Shown here one piece after another: positions 50,735 through 60,079 of a stretch of DNA of 64,000 nucleotides. A program made the translations under genes and the position numbers. The notes under the pieces are model-generated. The model worked only from the letters and a program-made list of their open reading frames with translations. It was not told the origin of the DNA and searched no databases. The DNA is from CAVVIG01 sp050249955 (GTDB lineage Bacteria; Acidobacteriota; Vicinamibacteria; Vicinamibacterales; CAVVIG01): NCBI GenBank assembly GCA_050249955.1, contig JBFWPN010000001.1:620001-684000 (forward strand), in the 5' to 3' direction. How positions within the stretch are numbered: position 1 is the first letter of the stretch; every line of letters begins with the position of its first letter.

Positions 50735-50753
50735 TTTTACAGCCCTGTTACAC
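50735..50753. promoter_or_regulatory. Pho-box-like pair between sixA and the Ppx/GppA gene
   Basis: On the minus strand GTGTAAC (50753-50747) and CTGTAAA (50742-50736) repeat at 11 bases, and TCACCAC lies one step further upstream. No good -10 box follows in the expected place on either strand, so its use is uncertain. Confidence 0.4.
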
Positions 50754-50829
50754 CCGCGTGGTGAGATGCCCCGGCGGGGCACGCCCGGGGCGTGACTCGT
50801 GGCGAAAACCCGCGTAGTGTAGGGACACC

Positions 50830-52491
50830 ATGCGCCTGGCGGCCATCGACATCGGCACCAACTCGCTGCACATGATCGTGGTCCGGGTCCGTCCGGATCT
50901 GTCGTTCGAGATCATCGATCGCGAGAAGGAGATGGTGCGGCTGGGCGCGGGCGGGCTCGATGGGCGCGCGCTGACGCCGAAGGCCATGCAGGCCGCCCTC
51001 CAGGTGCTCTCCAAGTTCCGGCGCCTGGCCGAGTCGCACGAGGTGGAGCGCATCGAGGCGGTGGCCACCAGCGCGGTGCGCGAGGCCGAGAACGGCGGCG
51101 CGTTCCTCAAGGCCATCTTCGAGCAGACCGGCATCCGCGCCCGCATCATCTCCGGCACGGAGGAGGCCCGCCTCATCCACCTCGCCGCGGCGTACGGGCT
51201 GGGGCTCACCAACGAAGTGTCGGTCACGGTCGACATCGGCGGTGGCAGCGTGGAGATCACCCACGGCACCGGGCGAACGCTCGCGACCGGCCGGAGCTTC
51301 AAGCTCGGCGTGATCCGGCTGGCCGAGCGCTTCGTGAAGTCCGATCCGATCACGCCGCACCACGAGCGGAAGATGGTGCGTCACATCGAGGCGGAGCTGA
51401 AGCCCTTCCTCAAGGAGATCGCCGAGTCGGGCTACGACCGGGTGGTGGGCACGTCGGGCTCGATCCTCAGCGTCGGCACCATCGCGGCGGCCGAGGAGGA
51501 TGGCGTGGTGCCGGCGGGCATCCGCAACCGGCGGGTGTCGGCCAAGCAGATCCACAAGGTGCGGAAGGCGGTCTGTGCCGTGGGACTGCAGAAGCGCCTC
51601 CTCATCCCCGGCCTCGAGCCGCGTCGCGCCGACATCGCCGTGCCGGGCGCCATCCTCATCGACGTCATCCTGAAGCGGCTCGGCGCCGACGCCATCACGC
51701 TGTGCGACATGTCGCTGCGCGAGGGCATCGTGCTCGACTACATCGCGCGGAACCGGAAGGAGATTGCGCACGCCGAGCGCTACCCCGACGTGCGCCGGCG
51801 CAGCGTCATCGAGCTGGCCGAGCGCTGCAACTACGTGCCCGAGCACGCACACCGGATCGCCAGGCTTGCGCTGGCACTCTTCGACGAGACGCGGGGCCTG
51901 CACGGCTACACCGACCGGGAACGGGAGTGGCTGGAGTACGGCGCCTTCCTTCACGACATCGGCGTCCACATCAGCTACGAGAAGCACCACAAGCACTCGT
52001 ACTACCTGATCCGGAACGGCGACCTGCGCGGGTTCGAGCCGCTGGAAGTGGAGACCATCGCGCAGATCGCGCGCTATCACCGGCGCGCCGTCCCGGCGCG
52101 GGAACACGAGGAGAGCCGGGAACTCCCGAAGAGGGGGCGCCGGGTGGTCCGCATTCTGGCCGCCATGCTGCGACTGGCGGAAACGCTCGACCGGAGCCAC
52201 GCGCAGGTCGTGGCCGGCCTCACGGTGCAGGACCGGGAGCACGAGGCGGTGCTCGTGCTGCAGACGATCGGTGATGCCGAGCTGGAGGTCTGGGCCGCGG
52301 CGCGTCACTCGCAGCCGTTTGCCGACATGCTCGGCAAGCCCCTCAGGATCGAGGCAGTGCTGGTGCCGCAGGCCGTGCGGACGAAGACCGGCGGCCAGGC
52401 CCAGGCACGCGCCACCGGCGTCGCCGGCGTGCCGATGCGGGTGGGTCACCGCATGGAGCTGGTCCCCCGGCAGGGGAAGTCGCGCCACTGA
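50830..52491 (+). CDS. ppx: Ppx/GppA-family exopolyphosphatase/pppGpp phosphatase with HD domain
   Basis: A 553-residue cytoplasmic enzyme. The ASKHA ATPase-like N-terminal half has AAIDIGTNSLHMIVV (4-18), ATSAVREAENG, a Glu-containing SGTEEARLIH and TVDIGGGSVEIT. The C-terminal part has an HD-type domain (HDIGVH at about 377-382, HHKHS, RYHRR). This architecture hydrolyses polyphosphate or the pentaphosphate alarmone. A TAGTGT lies nine bases before ATG 50830. It ends one base before the convergent phoH gene. Its neighbours suggest a phosphate or stringent-response role. Confidence 0.88.
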   Translation: MRLAAIDIGTNSLHMIVVRVRPDLSFEIIDREKEMVRLGAGGLDGRALTPKAMQAALQVLSKFRRLAESHEVERIEAVATSAVREAENGGAFLKAIFEQTGIRARIISGTEEARLIHLAAAYGLGLTNEVSVTVDIGGGSVEITHGTGRTLATGRSFKLGVIRLAERFVKSDPITPHHERKMVRHIEAELKPFLKEIAESGYDRVVGTSGSILSVGTIAAAEEDGVVPAGIRNRRVSAKQIHKVRKAVCAVGLQKRLLIPGLEPRRADIAVPGAILIDVILKRLGADAITLCDMSLREGIVLDYIARNRKEIAHAERYPDVRRRSVIELAERCNYVPEHAHRIARLALALFDETRGLHGYTDREREWLEYGAFLHDIGVHISYEKHHKHSYYLIRNGDLRGFEPLEVETIAQIARYHRRAVPAREHEESRELPKRGRRVVRILAAMLRLAETLDRSHAQVVAGLTVQDREHEAVLVLQTIGDAELEVWAAARHSQPFADMLGKPLRIEAVLVPQAVRTKTGGQAQARATGVAGVPMRVGHRMELVPRQGKSRH

Positions 52492-53904
52492 CTAGAGCAG
52501 CTTCGCCGCCAGCTCCGCAATCCTCGACCGGACGACGTCCTTCATCGTCAGGTGGGCGAAGCTGGGTTCGCCCTTGAAGCGCTCCACCACCTGTACGAGA
52601 CCGTTCGAGAGCGCGTCGATCTCCGTCCGATCGATCTGATCGGGGTCGCCCGTGAGGATCACGCGCGTCCCCTCGCCCGCACGCGTCAGCACCAGCTTCA
52701 TGTCTTCCTGCGTCAGGTTCTGCCCGTCATCGACGATGAGCACGGCGTCGTGAATCGAGCGCCCGCGCAGGTAGTTGATTGGGGCGATCTCGAGCACGTT
52801 CCTGGCGAGGAGGTCTTCCACGCTCGCGGGCACATTGCCATTCTCCCCGTGGCGCTCGCCCAGCCCGTTCGAGAAGCGGGCCCCGTTCCCCATGCGGCGG
52901 ATGATGAAATCGAGGTTGTCGATGATCGGCTTCGCCCACGGCGCCATCTTGTCGCCCACCGTGCCCGGAAGGAACCCGAGCTGGCGTCCGGCCTCGGCGT
53001 TCAGACGATACACCTCGATCTTCGAGACGCGGCCGGCGCGGTACAGCTCGAAGGCCGCGAGCAGGGCCATGAGCGTCTTGCCGGTGCCGGCGATCCCCAC
53101 GAGCGAGACGATCAGCGTCTGCTCGTCGAGCATCAGCTCGCGCGCGCACGCCTGCTCCGGGTTGCAGGGCCCGAACCGCTCACCGGCCTTGAAGGACACG
53201 CGGCGGAGGTAGCCCACCCCGTCGTGCTGCTTGTAGATGCCCCACGCCGCCTTGCCGTTCCCGTTCACGCGCACTTCGCAGCACTGGTTGACGAGCAGTT
53301 GCGAGGTGTCGGTGAACGCGGACAGCTCGGAGACCGGCAGCCGCTGCTCCACGTGCAGCGACGAGAGCAGCCCGGCGTGCTCCTCCGGCAGGTCGATCCG
53401 CGCACGGCCCGAGTAGAACTTGTCGGGCGAGGTGACCGGCCGATCGCTGTAGTAGTCCTCGGCGGCCACCCCACGCGCCCGCGCCTTGCACCGCATCGCG
53501 GCGTCGCGCGTGACGATCGAGACCGGCAGGTCGCGGTGCGTCTCCTGGTAGTCGTTCGCCAGCAGGATGATCACATCGTCGGCATAGGCTGACGAGAAGC
53601 CGGGCCACGCGCGGGACGTGTCGAGTTCGCCGCCGTGGAAGCAGACGCGGCCGCCGCGCATCGGAATACCCTGGCGGAGCATCTCGGGCGAGGCGTCGGA
53701 CTGCAGCTGGTCGAGGAAGCGGATGGTCTGTCGGGCGGTATGGCCAACCCCGCTGGAATCGGCGCGGCGCCGATCGAGTTCCTGCAGGACAGGAAACGGG
53801 ATGATGACGGTGTTGCCATCCGTCAGGTTGTGGAGGGCATCGGGGGCGGAAACCAGAACACTCGTGTCGACGACGTAGACCTTGCCACCGTTCGGCTGTG
53901 TCAT
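52492..53904 (-). CDS. phoH: PIN-PhoH (PhoH2-type) RNase/helicase protein
   Basis: A 470-residue protein. The N-terminal PIN nuclease domain (VYVVDTSVL with Asp13, then PVLQELDRRR) is fused to a PhoH ATPase domain with Walker A GIAGTGKT (about 267-274) and Walker B VLIVDDGQNL. PhoH2 proteins unwind and cut RNA. Despite the name, control by phosphate is not general, and I see no Pho box upstream of it. It converges with the Ppx/GppA gene, the two stops being adjacent. Confidence 0.9.
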   Translation of the reverse strand: MTQPNGGKVYVVDTSVLVSAPDALHNLTDGNTVIIPFPVLQELDRRRADSSGVGHTARQTIRFLDQLQSDASPEMLRQGIPMRGGRVCFHGGELDTSRAWPGFSSAYADDVIILLANDYQETHRDLPVSIVTRDAAMRCKARARGVAAEDYYSDRPVTSPDKFYSGRARIDLPEEHAGLLSSLHVEQRLPVSELSAFTDTSQLLVNQCCEVRVNGNGKAAWGIYKQHDGVGYLRRVSFKAGERFGPCNPEQACARELMLDEQTLIVSLVGIAGTGKTLMALLAAFELYRAGRVSKIEVYRLNAEAGRQLGFLPGTVGDKMAPWAKPIIDNLDFIIRRMGNGARFSNGLGERHGENGNVPASVEDLLARNVLEIAPINYLRGRSIHDAVLIVDDGQNLTQEDMKLVLTRAGEGTRVILTGDPDQIDRTEIDALSNGLVQVVERFKGEPSFAHLTMKDVVRSRIAELAAKLL

Positions 53905-54069
53905 CGGGGCTCCTGAGTGCGGGCGGCACGCCGGTCGTGTGCCGTGCGCGGATTGTACGCCTCACATCAGGGCCGGTACAACGGGCAAGATGCGTGGCGG
54001 CACACAGTCCGCCAGCCCATCCGGCCCGTCGTCACGTCGGCCGCCTCCCGTTGCCCGGGCCGGGTCGCG

Positions 54070-54561
54070 TCACCCCGCCAGGGAGCTGTGGCCCAGGTTC
54101 TTCCGGATGAACCCCACCTGCCCGATGTGGTATGCCTCGTGGAACGCGAAGAACGCGAGCAGGTCGGCCACGGTCTGCGCGCCGGCGAACGATACGGGCG
54201 TCGGTGAGGCCAGCCGTTCGGGCGTGAGGCTGCCGAAGGCGGCGCGCATGGCCTCGTGCGTTTCGGCGAACTTCGCCCCAATCGCGCTCACCGACGGGTA
54301 GGCCGCACGGTCCACCCGCTCGGACCCACGCTTGAAGCGATTGCCCCAGCCCGGGTCCCACGGAGCCCCCAGCAGCCCCAGCAGTTGCCCGCGTGTCTCG
54401 GTCACGTGTCCGACGACCCAGGCGATCGGGTTGGCCTTCCCTTCCATCTGGTGCCACGCCTCATCGTCAGAAAGCCCTTCGAGCCCCCTGGTCACGAGCG
54501 AGTTGTTGATCTTGAACAGCAGCGCAATCGGTTCGGCCGCGGCCGGCAGTGTGTCGGACAT
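54070..54561 (-). CDS. DinB-family protein
   Basis: A 163-residue four-helix DinB/YfiT-type protein. Its metal ligands are probably the His in VVGHVTE and the two in FHEAYHIGQ. Members act as thiol transferases or have unknown roles. The N-terminal LLFKINNSLVTRGLEGLSDDE is typical. ATG 54561 is preceded at five bases by GGAGG, which decides the start. It diverges from pstB over 171 bases that contain the pstB promoter. Confidence 0.75.
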   Translation of the reverse strand: MSDTLPAAAEPIALLFKINNSLVTRGLEGLSDDEAWHQMEGKANPIAWVVGHVTETRGQLLGLLGAPWDPGWGNRFKRGSERVDRAAYPSVSAIGAKFAETHEAMRAAFGSLTPERLASPTPVSFAGAQTVADLLAFFAFHEAYHIGQVGFIRKNLGHSSLAG

Positions 54562-54670
54562 GACGCCTCCTGAAGAGTTCCGAGCAGCGTAGCGCAGAGC
54601 CAACGCGGGACACCACGCAACCCATCCCCGCCTTCCCTGCCGATCCCCGCCCGCCAGGCGCTCCCGGCCA

Positions 54671-54726
54671 CTGACACCGCGAATTTACACTGCCGAAACC
54701 TCCGGGTCGCGCGCAACGGCTAGGCT
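54671..54726 (+). promoter_or_regulatory. Four-unit Pho-box array and -10 of pstB-phoU
   Basis: CTGACAC (54671), AATTTAC (54682), CCGAAAC (54693) and a weaker GGGTCGC (54704) lie at exact 11-base steps. TAGGCT (54721-54726) follows after ten bases, six bases before ATG 54733. The mRNA is probably leaderless. Confidence 0.68.
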
Positions 54727-54732
54727 TGAGCC

Positions 54733-55560
54733 ATGCTGCTTACAGCCACGCTGGGGCCGACTGCCACCAGCGTTCCGGGTGATGGTCGCACCACCGAGGC
54801 GCAGCCCCCGAAGATCGACGTCTCGCACGTCAACTTCTATTACGGGGCGCACCGGGTCCTGCACGACATTTCACTGGCCATCCAGCCCAACCAGGTCACC
54901 GCCTTCATCGGCCCGTCCGGCTGCGGCAAGTCCACCTTCCTGCGCTCGCTGAACCGGATGAACGACATCATCCCCGGGGCGCGCGTCGAAGGATCGGTGC
55001 GGATCGATGGCACGGACATCTACGCACCGTCGGTCGACGTGGTGGCCCTGCGCCGCAAGGTCGGCATGGTCTTCCAGAAGTCGAACCCGTTCCCCAAGTC
55101 GATCTTCGAGAATGTGGCCTACGGCCTGCGCATCAACCGCATGGCACGGTCGAAGGAAGAGATGGGCGGCCGGGTGGAAGCGAGCCTCAAGGCCGCGGCG
55201 CTCTGGGACGAGGTGAAGGACCGGCTGCACACGTCGGCCATGGCGCTGTCCGGCGGCCAGCAGCAGCGCCTCTGCATCGCCCGCGCCCTGGCCATCGAAC
55301 CCGACGTGCTGCTCATGGACGAACCGGCGTCCGCCCTCGACCCGATTGCCACGCAGCGCATCGAGGAGCTGATCTACCAGCTCAAGAGCCGCTACACCAT
55401 CGTCATCGTCACCCACAACATGCAGCAGGCGGCGCGCGTCTCGAACACCACCGCCTTCTTCTGGCTCGGCCGCCTGATCGAGTGCGACCGGACCGACAAG
55501 ATCTTCACCGCCCCCTCCGAGAAGCTGACGGAGGATTACGTCACCGGGAGGTTCGGCTAG
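54733..55560 (+). CDS. pstB: Phosphate ABC transporter ATPase PstB
   Basis: A 275-residue ATPase with Walker A GPSGCGKST (60-68), Q-loop MVFQKSNPFPKSI, signature ALSGGQQQR, Walker B LLMDEPASALD and a switch His in THNMQQA. The Q-loop context is diagnostic of PstB. It powers PstC-PstA, whose genes are at 36-38 kb, so the pst operon is split. The N-terminal 25 residues are an extension that precedes the usual start of the domain. The phoU start follows the stop without a gap. Confidence 0.95.
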   Translation: MLLTATLGPTATSVPGDGRTTEAQPPKIDVSHVNFYYGAHRVLHDISLAIQPNQVTAFIGPSGCGKSTFLRSLNRMNDIIPGARVEGSVRIDGTDIYAPSVDVVALRRKVGMVFQKSNPFPKSIFENVAYGLRINRMARSKEEMGGRVEASLKAAALWDEVKDRLHTSAMALSGGQQQRLCIARALAIEPDVLLMDEPASALDPIATQRIEELIYQLKSRYTIVIVTHNMQQAARVSNTTAFFWLGRLIECDRTDKIFTAPSEKLTEDYVTGRFG

Positions 55561-56247
55561 ATGGAACCGGTCGAGCGCGTGCCGCGCCACTTCCAGGACG
55601 AACTCGAACTGCTCAAGACGCGCCTGCTCGAGATGGGCGGCCTTGCAGAGGAGAACGTCCGCCTCGCCGTCCAGGGGCTCGTCGGGCGCGATCGCGCCGT
55701 CATCGACCGCGTCCTCACCGGGGACGAACCGGTGAACCGGCTGCACGTCGAGATCGACGGTCGCTGCTTCACGCTCCTGGCCCTGCACCAGCCGATGGCC
55801 GCCGACCTTCGCACCATCGTGGCGGCGGTCAAGATCAACACCGACCTCGAACGCGTGGGCGACCTGGCGGTGAACATCGCCCAGGCGGCGGCCAGGTATG
55901 CGGCGCACCCGCCGGTCAAGAAGCTGATCGACATCCCGCTGATGGCCGAGATCGCCCAGAACATGCTGCGCGACGCCCTCGATGCCTTCGTCCGCCACGA
56001 CGTGGACCTCGCGCAGCACGTGCTGGACGAGGACGACCGGCTCGACGCGCTCAAGACCCAGATCTTCCGGGAACTGCTCACGTACATGCTGCAGGATCCC
56101 GCGACGATCGAGCCGGCCCTCGACCTGATCCTGGTCTCGCGCCACCTCGAACGCATCGGCGATCACGCCACCAACGTCGCCGAAGACGTGATCTTCATCG
56201 TCTCGGCGCGCGACGTGCGGCATCCCGGCGCCCAGGGTCGGCCGTAG
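55561..56247 (+). CDS. phoU: Phosphate-signalling regulator PhoU
   Basis: A 228-residue helical protein with two PhoU repeats. HFQDELELLKTRLLEMG, DLRTIVAAVKINTDLERVGDLAVNIA and the second-repeat RHLERIGDHATNVAEDVIF are the family motifs, with Asp/Glu metal ligands. PhoU links the Pst transporter to PhoR and keeps the Pho response off when phosphate is ample. The ATG follows the pstB stop directly, so the two are coupled. Confidence 0.95.
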   Translation: MEPVERVPRHFQDELELLKTRLLEMGGLAEENVRLAVQGLVGRDRAVIDRVLTGDEPVNRLHVEIDGRCFTLLALHQPMAADLRTIVAAVKINTDLERVGDLAVNIAQAAARYAAHPPVKKLIDIPLMAEIAQNMLRDALDAFVRHDVDLAQHVLDEDDRLDALKTQIFRELLTYMLQDPATIEPALDLILVSRHLERIGDHATNVAEDVIFIVSARDVRHPGAQGRP

Positions 56248-56331
56248 GCCGCTCCACCGGGACGCCGGAGTCCGCCGGGCCTCCCCGATCGACCGGAGGC
56301 CAGCCTCGGCCGTGCCAACCCCCGCTTTTCT

Positions 56332-56337
56332 TATAGA
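56332..56337 (+). promoter_or_regulatory. -10 box before yacG
   Basis: TATAGA lies eight bases before ATG 56346, preceded by a T-rich CTTTTCT. No Shine-Dalgarno of normal spacing is needed if the message is leaderless. Confidence 0.45.
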
Positions 56338-56345
56338 ATGAGGCG

Positions 56346-56546
56346 ATGTCCCCAGAGCCAGAGGCGCGGCTGTGTGTCTTCTGCCGGAAGAACCCGGTGG
56401 AGACGCGGTGGCGGCCCTTCTGCAGTGAGCGCTGCAAGCTGCAGGACCTCGCGCACTGGGCGGACGGCACCTATCGCGTGGCTGCCGAGCCGGTGAACCC
56501 GGCCACCGCGGCTGGCGACGACATGACGGACCCCACCGGGTACTGA
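56346..56546 (+). CDS. yacG: YacG-like zinc protein (DNA gyrase inhibitor family)
   Basis: A 66-residue protein. C10-x2-C13 (CVFC) and the later C-x3-C of PFCSERCK bind one zinc, as in YacG (DUF329). LQDLAHWADGTYR matches the family tail. E. coli YacG binds GyrB and inhibits gyrase. It stands alone, 54 bases before citrate synthase. Confidence 0.85.
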   Translation: MSPEPEARLCVFCRKNPVETRWRPFCSERCKLQDLAHWADGTYRVAAEPVNPATAAGDDMTDPTGY

Positions 56547-56600
56547 CCTCCGGGCATATCGCCACGGCGGCGGGACCAGGCTTGACGACTTGAGACTGCG

Positions 56601-57893
<1,293 letters not shown>

Positions 57894-57894
57894 C

Positions 57895-58770
57895 GTGTTC
57901 AGGCCGGCCCTGGTCTTCGCGCTCGCGCTGCTGCAGGCCCCTGCGGCAGCGCCGCGCTTCGACTCGGGCCGCGCCTGGGACCACCTCCGCCAGGTGGTCG
58001 CCCTGGGCCCCCGCCCATCAGGCTCCCCCGCCAACGAACAGACCCGCACGTACATCAAGACCCAGCTCGCGCAGATCGGCATCCCGGTGGTCGAACAGGC
58101 CTGGGACGCCAGCACCCCAGCCGGCCCGATCCACATGGTCAACCTGATCGCGACCATTCCCGGGACGAGCCGCGACCGGCTGGTGATTGCCGGACATTTC
58201 GACACGAAGCGCTACCGCGAGTTCCGCTTCGTCGGCGCCAGCGACGGCGGCTCGAGCACCGCGTTCCTCATCGAGATGGCGCGCGTGCTGAAGGCCCGGA
58301 CGAACCCGCTCACCATCGAACTGCTGTTCCTCGACGGCGAGGAGGCGCTCGGCGAGTGGAAGTACCCGGACCACACCTACGGCAGCCGCCACTACGTGGA
58401 GCAGGCCCGTCGCACCGGCGCGCTCGCCTCGCTCAAGGCCCTGATCCTGGTCGACATGATCGGCGACCGCGACCTGAACCTGCGCCGCGACGCGAACTCC
58501 ACGTCGTGGCTCACCGACGTGATCTGGGCTGCCGCGCGCGAACAGACGCTTCAGCGGCACTTCCTCGACGAGATGACCGAGATCGAGGACGACCACCAGC
58601 CGTTCATCGAGGCGGGCGTGCCGGCCGTCGACCTGATCGACCTCGACTATCCCCAGTGGCACACGCCGCTCGACACGCTCGACGCCGTGAGCGCCCGCAG
58701 CCTGCAGGTGGTGGGCGACGTGCTGCTCGCCGCGCTGCCCCGCATCGAGCAGCGTCTCACGCGCCGCTGA
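57895..58770 (+). CDS. M28-family zinc peptidase / glutaminyl-peptide cyclotransferase-like protein
   Basis: A 291-residue exported protein with a signal peptide of about 18 residues. Zinc ligands are in IAGHFDTK (His), GASDGGSS (Asp), LDGEEALGEW (Glu), then a later Asp and QWHTPLDTLD (His). The order and spacing, and the Trp-rich GEW motif, resemble secretory glutaminyl cyclases more than aminopeptidases; either activity is possible. GTG 57895 follows the gltA stop by one base, so they are probably co-transcribed. Confidence 0.8.
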   Translation: MFRPALVFALALLQAPAAAPRFDSGRAWDHLRQVVALGPRPSGSPANEQTRTYIKTQLAQIGIPVVEQAWDASTPAGPIHMVNLIATIPGTSRDRLVIAGHFDTKRYREFRFVGASDGGSSTAFLIEMARVLKARTNPLTIELLFLDGEEALGEWKYPDHTYGSRHYVEQARRTGALASLKALILVDMIGDRDLNLRRDANSTSWLTDVIWAAAREQTLQRHFLDEMTEIEDDHQPFIEAGVPAVDLIDLDYPQWHTPLDTLDAVSARSLQVVGDVLLAALPRIEQRLTRR

Positions 58771-58813
58771 GGCCCGCGCGCTCCACGGGCTGCTCACGAC
58801 TCACGCACACGTC

Positions 58814-59605
58814 ATGGCCACCCCGGTGAACTACGACGACGTGGCACAGGGATTCGAACGGCGGTACGCCGCGTTCGACTACTCGGGATTCACCCACGCC
58901 CTGCTCGACTTCGTGGCACGCAGCACCGGCGACGCAAGCCCGCTCGTCCTCGACGCCGGCTGCGGAACCGGCCACTGGCTCCGCACACTGCGCGACCAGA
59001 CGCCGAGCCGCATCGTAGGTGTCGACCGATCGGGCGGCATGCTGGCGGTGGCACGCGCCGCGGCCGCAACCGATCCGCTGGCGCAGGCAGATGCCGCAGC
59101 CCTGCCCTTCCTGCCTCATACGTTCGATGCGGTGTTCTGCCTCAATGCCGTGCATCACTTCGCGGACCCATCGGCGTTCGTCAGGGAAGCCGGACGGGTG
59201 GTGACGCCCGGCGGCGGCCTGATGGTGGCCGGACTCGACCCTCAGGCCGGTGTCGACCGCTGGTGGCTCTACGACACGTTTCCCGGCGCGCACGACGCCG
59301 ATCTCCGGCGCTATCCCGCGATGGCGCGGGTGCGCGACTGGATGTCCGAAGCCGGGTTCGAGGACATCGGGACCAGCGTGGTCCAGACGTGGCGGGGACG
59401 CGTCAGCATCCCCGATGCGTTCGCACGTGGCCTCCTCGACCGGACGGGGACTTCGCAACTGATGGTCCTGTCCGATACGGAATACGAGGCGGGTGTCGAC
59501 CAGCTGAAGGCCGCGGCGGAGCGCGGGTCGTCGGTGCGGCTGGAGACCGACCTGCGGCTGTTCGCCACAGTGGGCTGGAAGGCGCCTACCTCACGCCGGC
59601 CTTGA
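58814..59605 (+). CDS. Class I SAM-dependent methyltransferase
   Basis: A 263-residue Rossmann methyltransferase. Motif I is LVLDAGCGTGHWL (about 36-50), the acidic end of strand 2 is VGVDRS, DAAALPF and FDAVFCLNAVHHF follow. Methyl acceptor unknown. The gene lies 43 bases after the M28 gene and converges with the biotin operon. Confidence 0.8.
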   Translation: MATPVNYDDVAQGFERRYAAFDYSGFTHALLDFVARSTGDASPLVLDAGCGTGHWLRTLRDQTPSRIVGVDRSGGMLAVARAAAATDPLAQADAAALPFLPHTFDAVFCLNAVHHFADPSAFVREAGRVVTPGGGLMVAGLDPQAGVDRWWLYDTFPGAHDADLRRYPAMARVRDWMSEAGFEDIGTSVVQTWRGRVSIPDAFARGLLDRTGTSQLMVLSDTEYEAGVDQLKAAAERGSSVRLETDLRLFATVGWKAPTSRRP

Positions 59606-59705
59606 CGATCCGCTCGACGAGGGGTTGCCGGAGGCCAGGTACGACGGCGAGAGCATCAGGACAGCCATCGCGCTCCGATCGAGCGTGGTGCAAATCTCGT
59701 CCATC

Positions 59706-59732
59706 CACGGGCATCCCGGCTCGATGCCCGTG
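59706..59732. terminator. Hairpin between convergent methyltransferase and biotin-operon genes
   Basis: A perfect nine-bp stem, CACGGGCAT/ATGCCCGTG, with a nine-base loop. No T-tract is seen, so termination may be weak or factor-assisted. Confidence 0.5.
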
Positions 59733-59749
59733 CAGGGGGCGCGTGACGG

Positions 59750-60079
59750 CTATCCCGCGGCCGGCGGAGCAGCCGCAACCGACCTCCCAGGTCCACGCCT
59801 GGCGTCCCGGGCAGCAGCCAGCCTGATCAGGCCCAGGGCCGCGACCGCGAGCCCGCCCGCCGCGACCGACGCCACGCGGAACGCCTCCCGCGCGGCTGGA
59901 CGCATCACGTCATCGATCAGGAGGTAGCGTCCGGTCGTGCGGTACATGACGGTGGCATCGTGCGAGTAGCGACGGCCGGCCAGCACGATCATCCTGTCGA
60001 AGATCACGTTCCACACCAGGAAGGCGCAGACCAGCCACAGGACCACCGCAGCCGTGACCTTCGTCCGTGTCGACGTCAT
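59750..60079 (-). CDS. Small membrane protein at the end of the biotin operon
   Basis: A 109-residue protein with two hydrophobic helices (about 6-29 and 70-92) separated by a loop of about 40 residues (RRYSHDATVMYRTTGRYLL). ATG 60079 overlaps the bioA stop as ATGA, so it is translated with the biotin genes. I do not recognise the family. A role in biotin uptake or retention is only a guess from position. Confidence 0.6.
   Translation of the reverse strand: MTSTRTKVTAAVVLWLVCAFLVWNVIFDRMIVLAGRRYSHDATVMYRTTGRYLLIDDVMRPAAREAFRVASVAAGGLAVAALGLIRLAAARDARRGPGRSVAAAPPAAG

Noticed and set aside
50735..50753. Firm Pho promoter for the Ppx/GppA gene
   Set aside because: The pair points toward sixA, no -10 follows at ten bases on either strand, and the gene's own TAGTGT is 62 bases away; kept only as a weak site.
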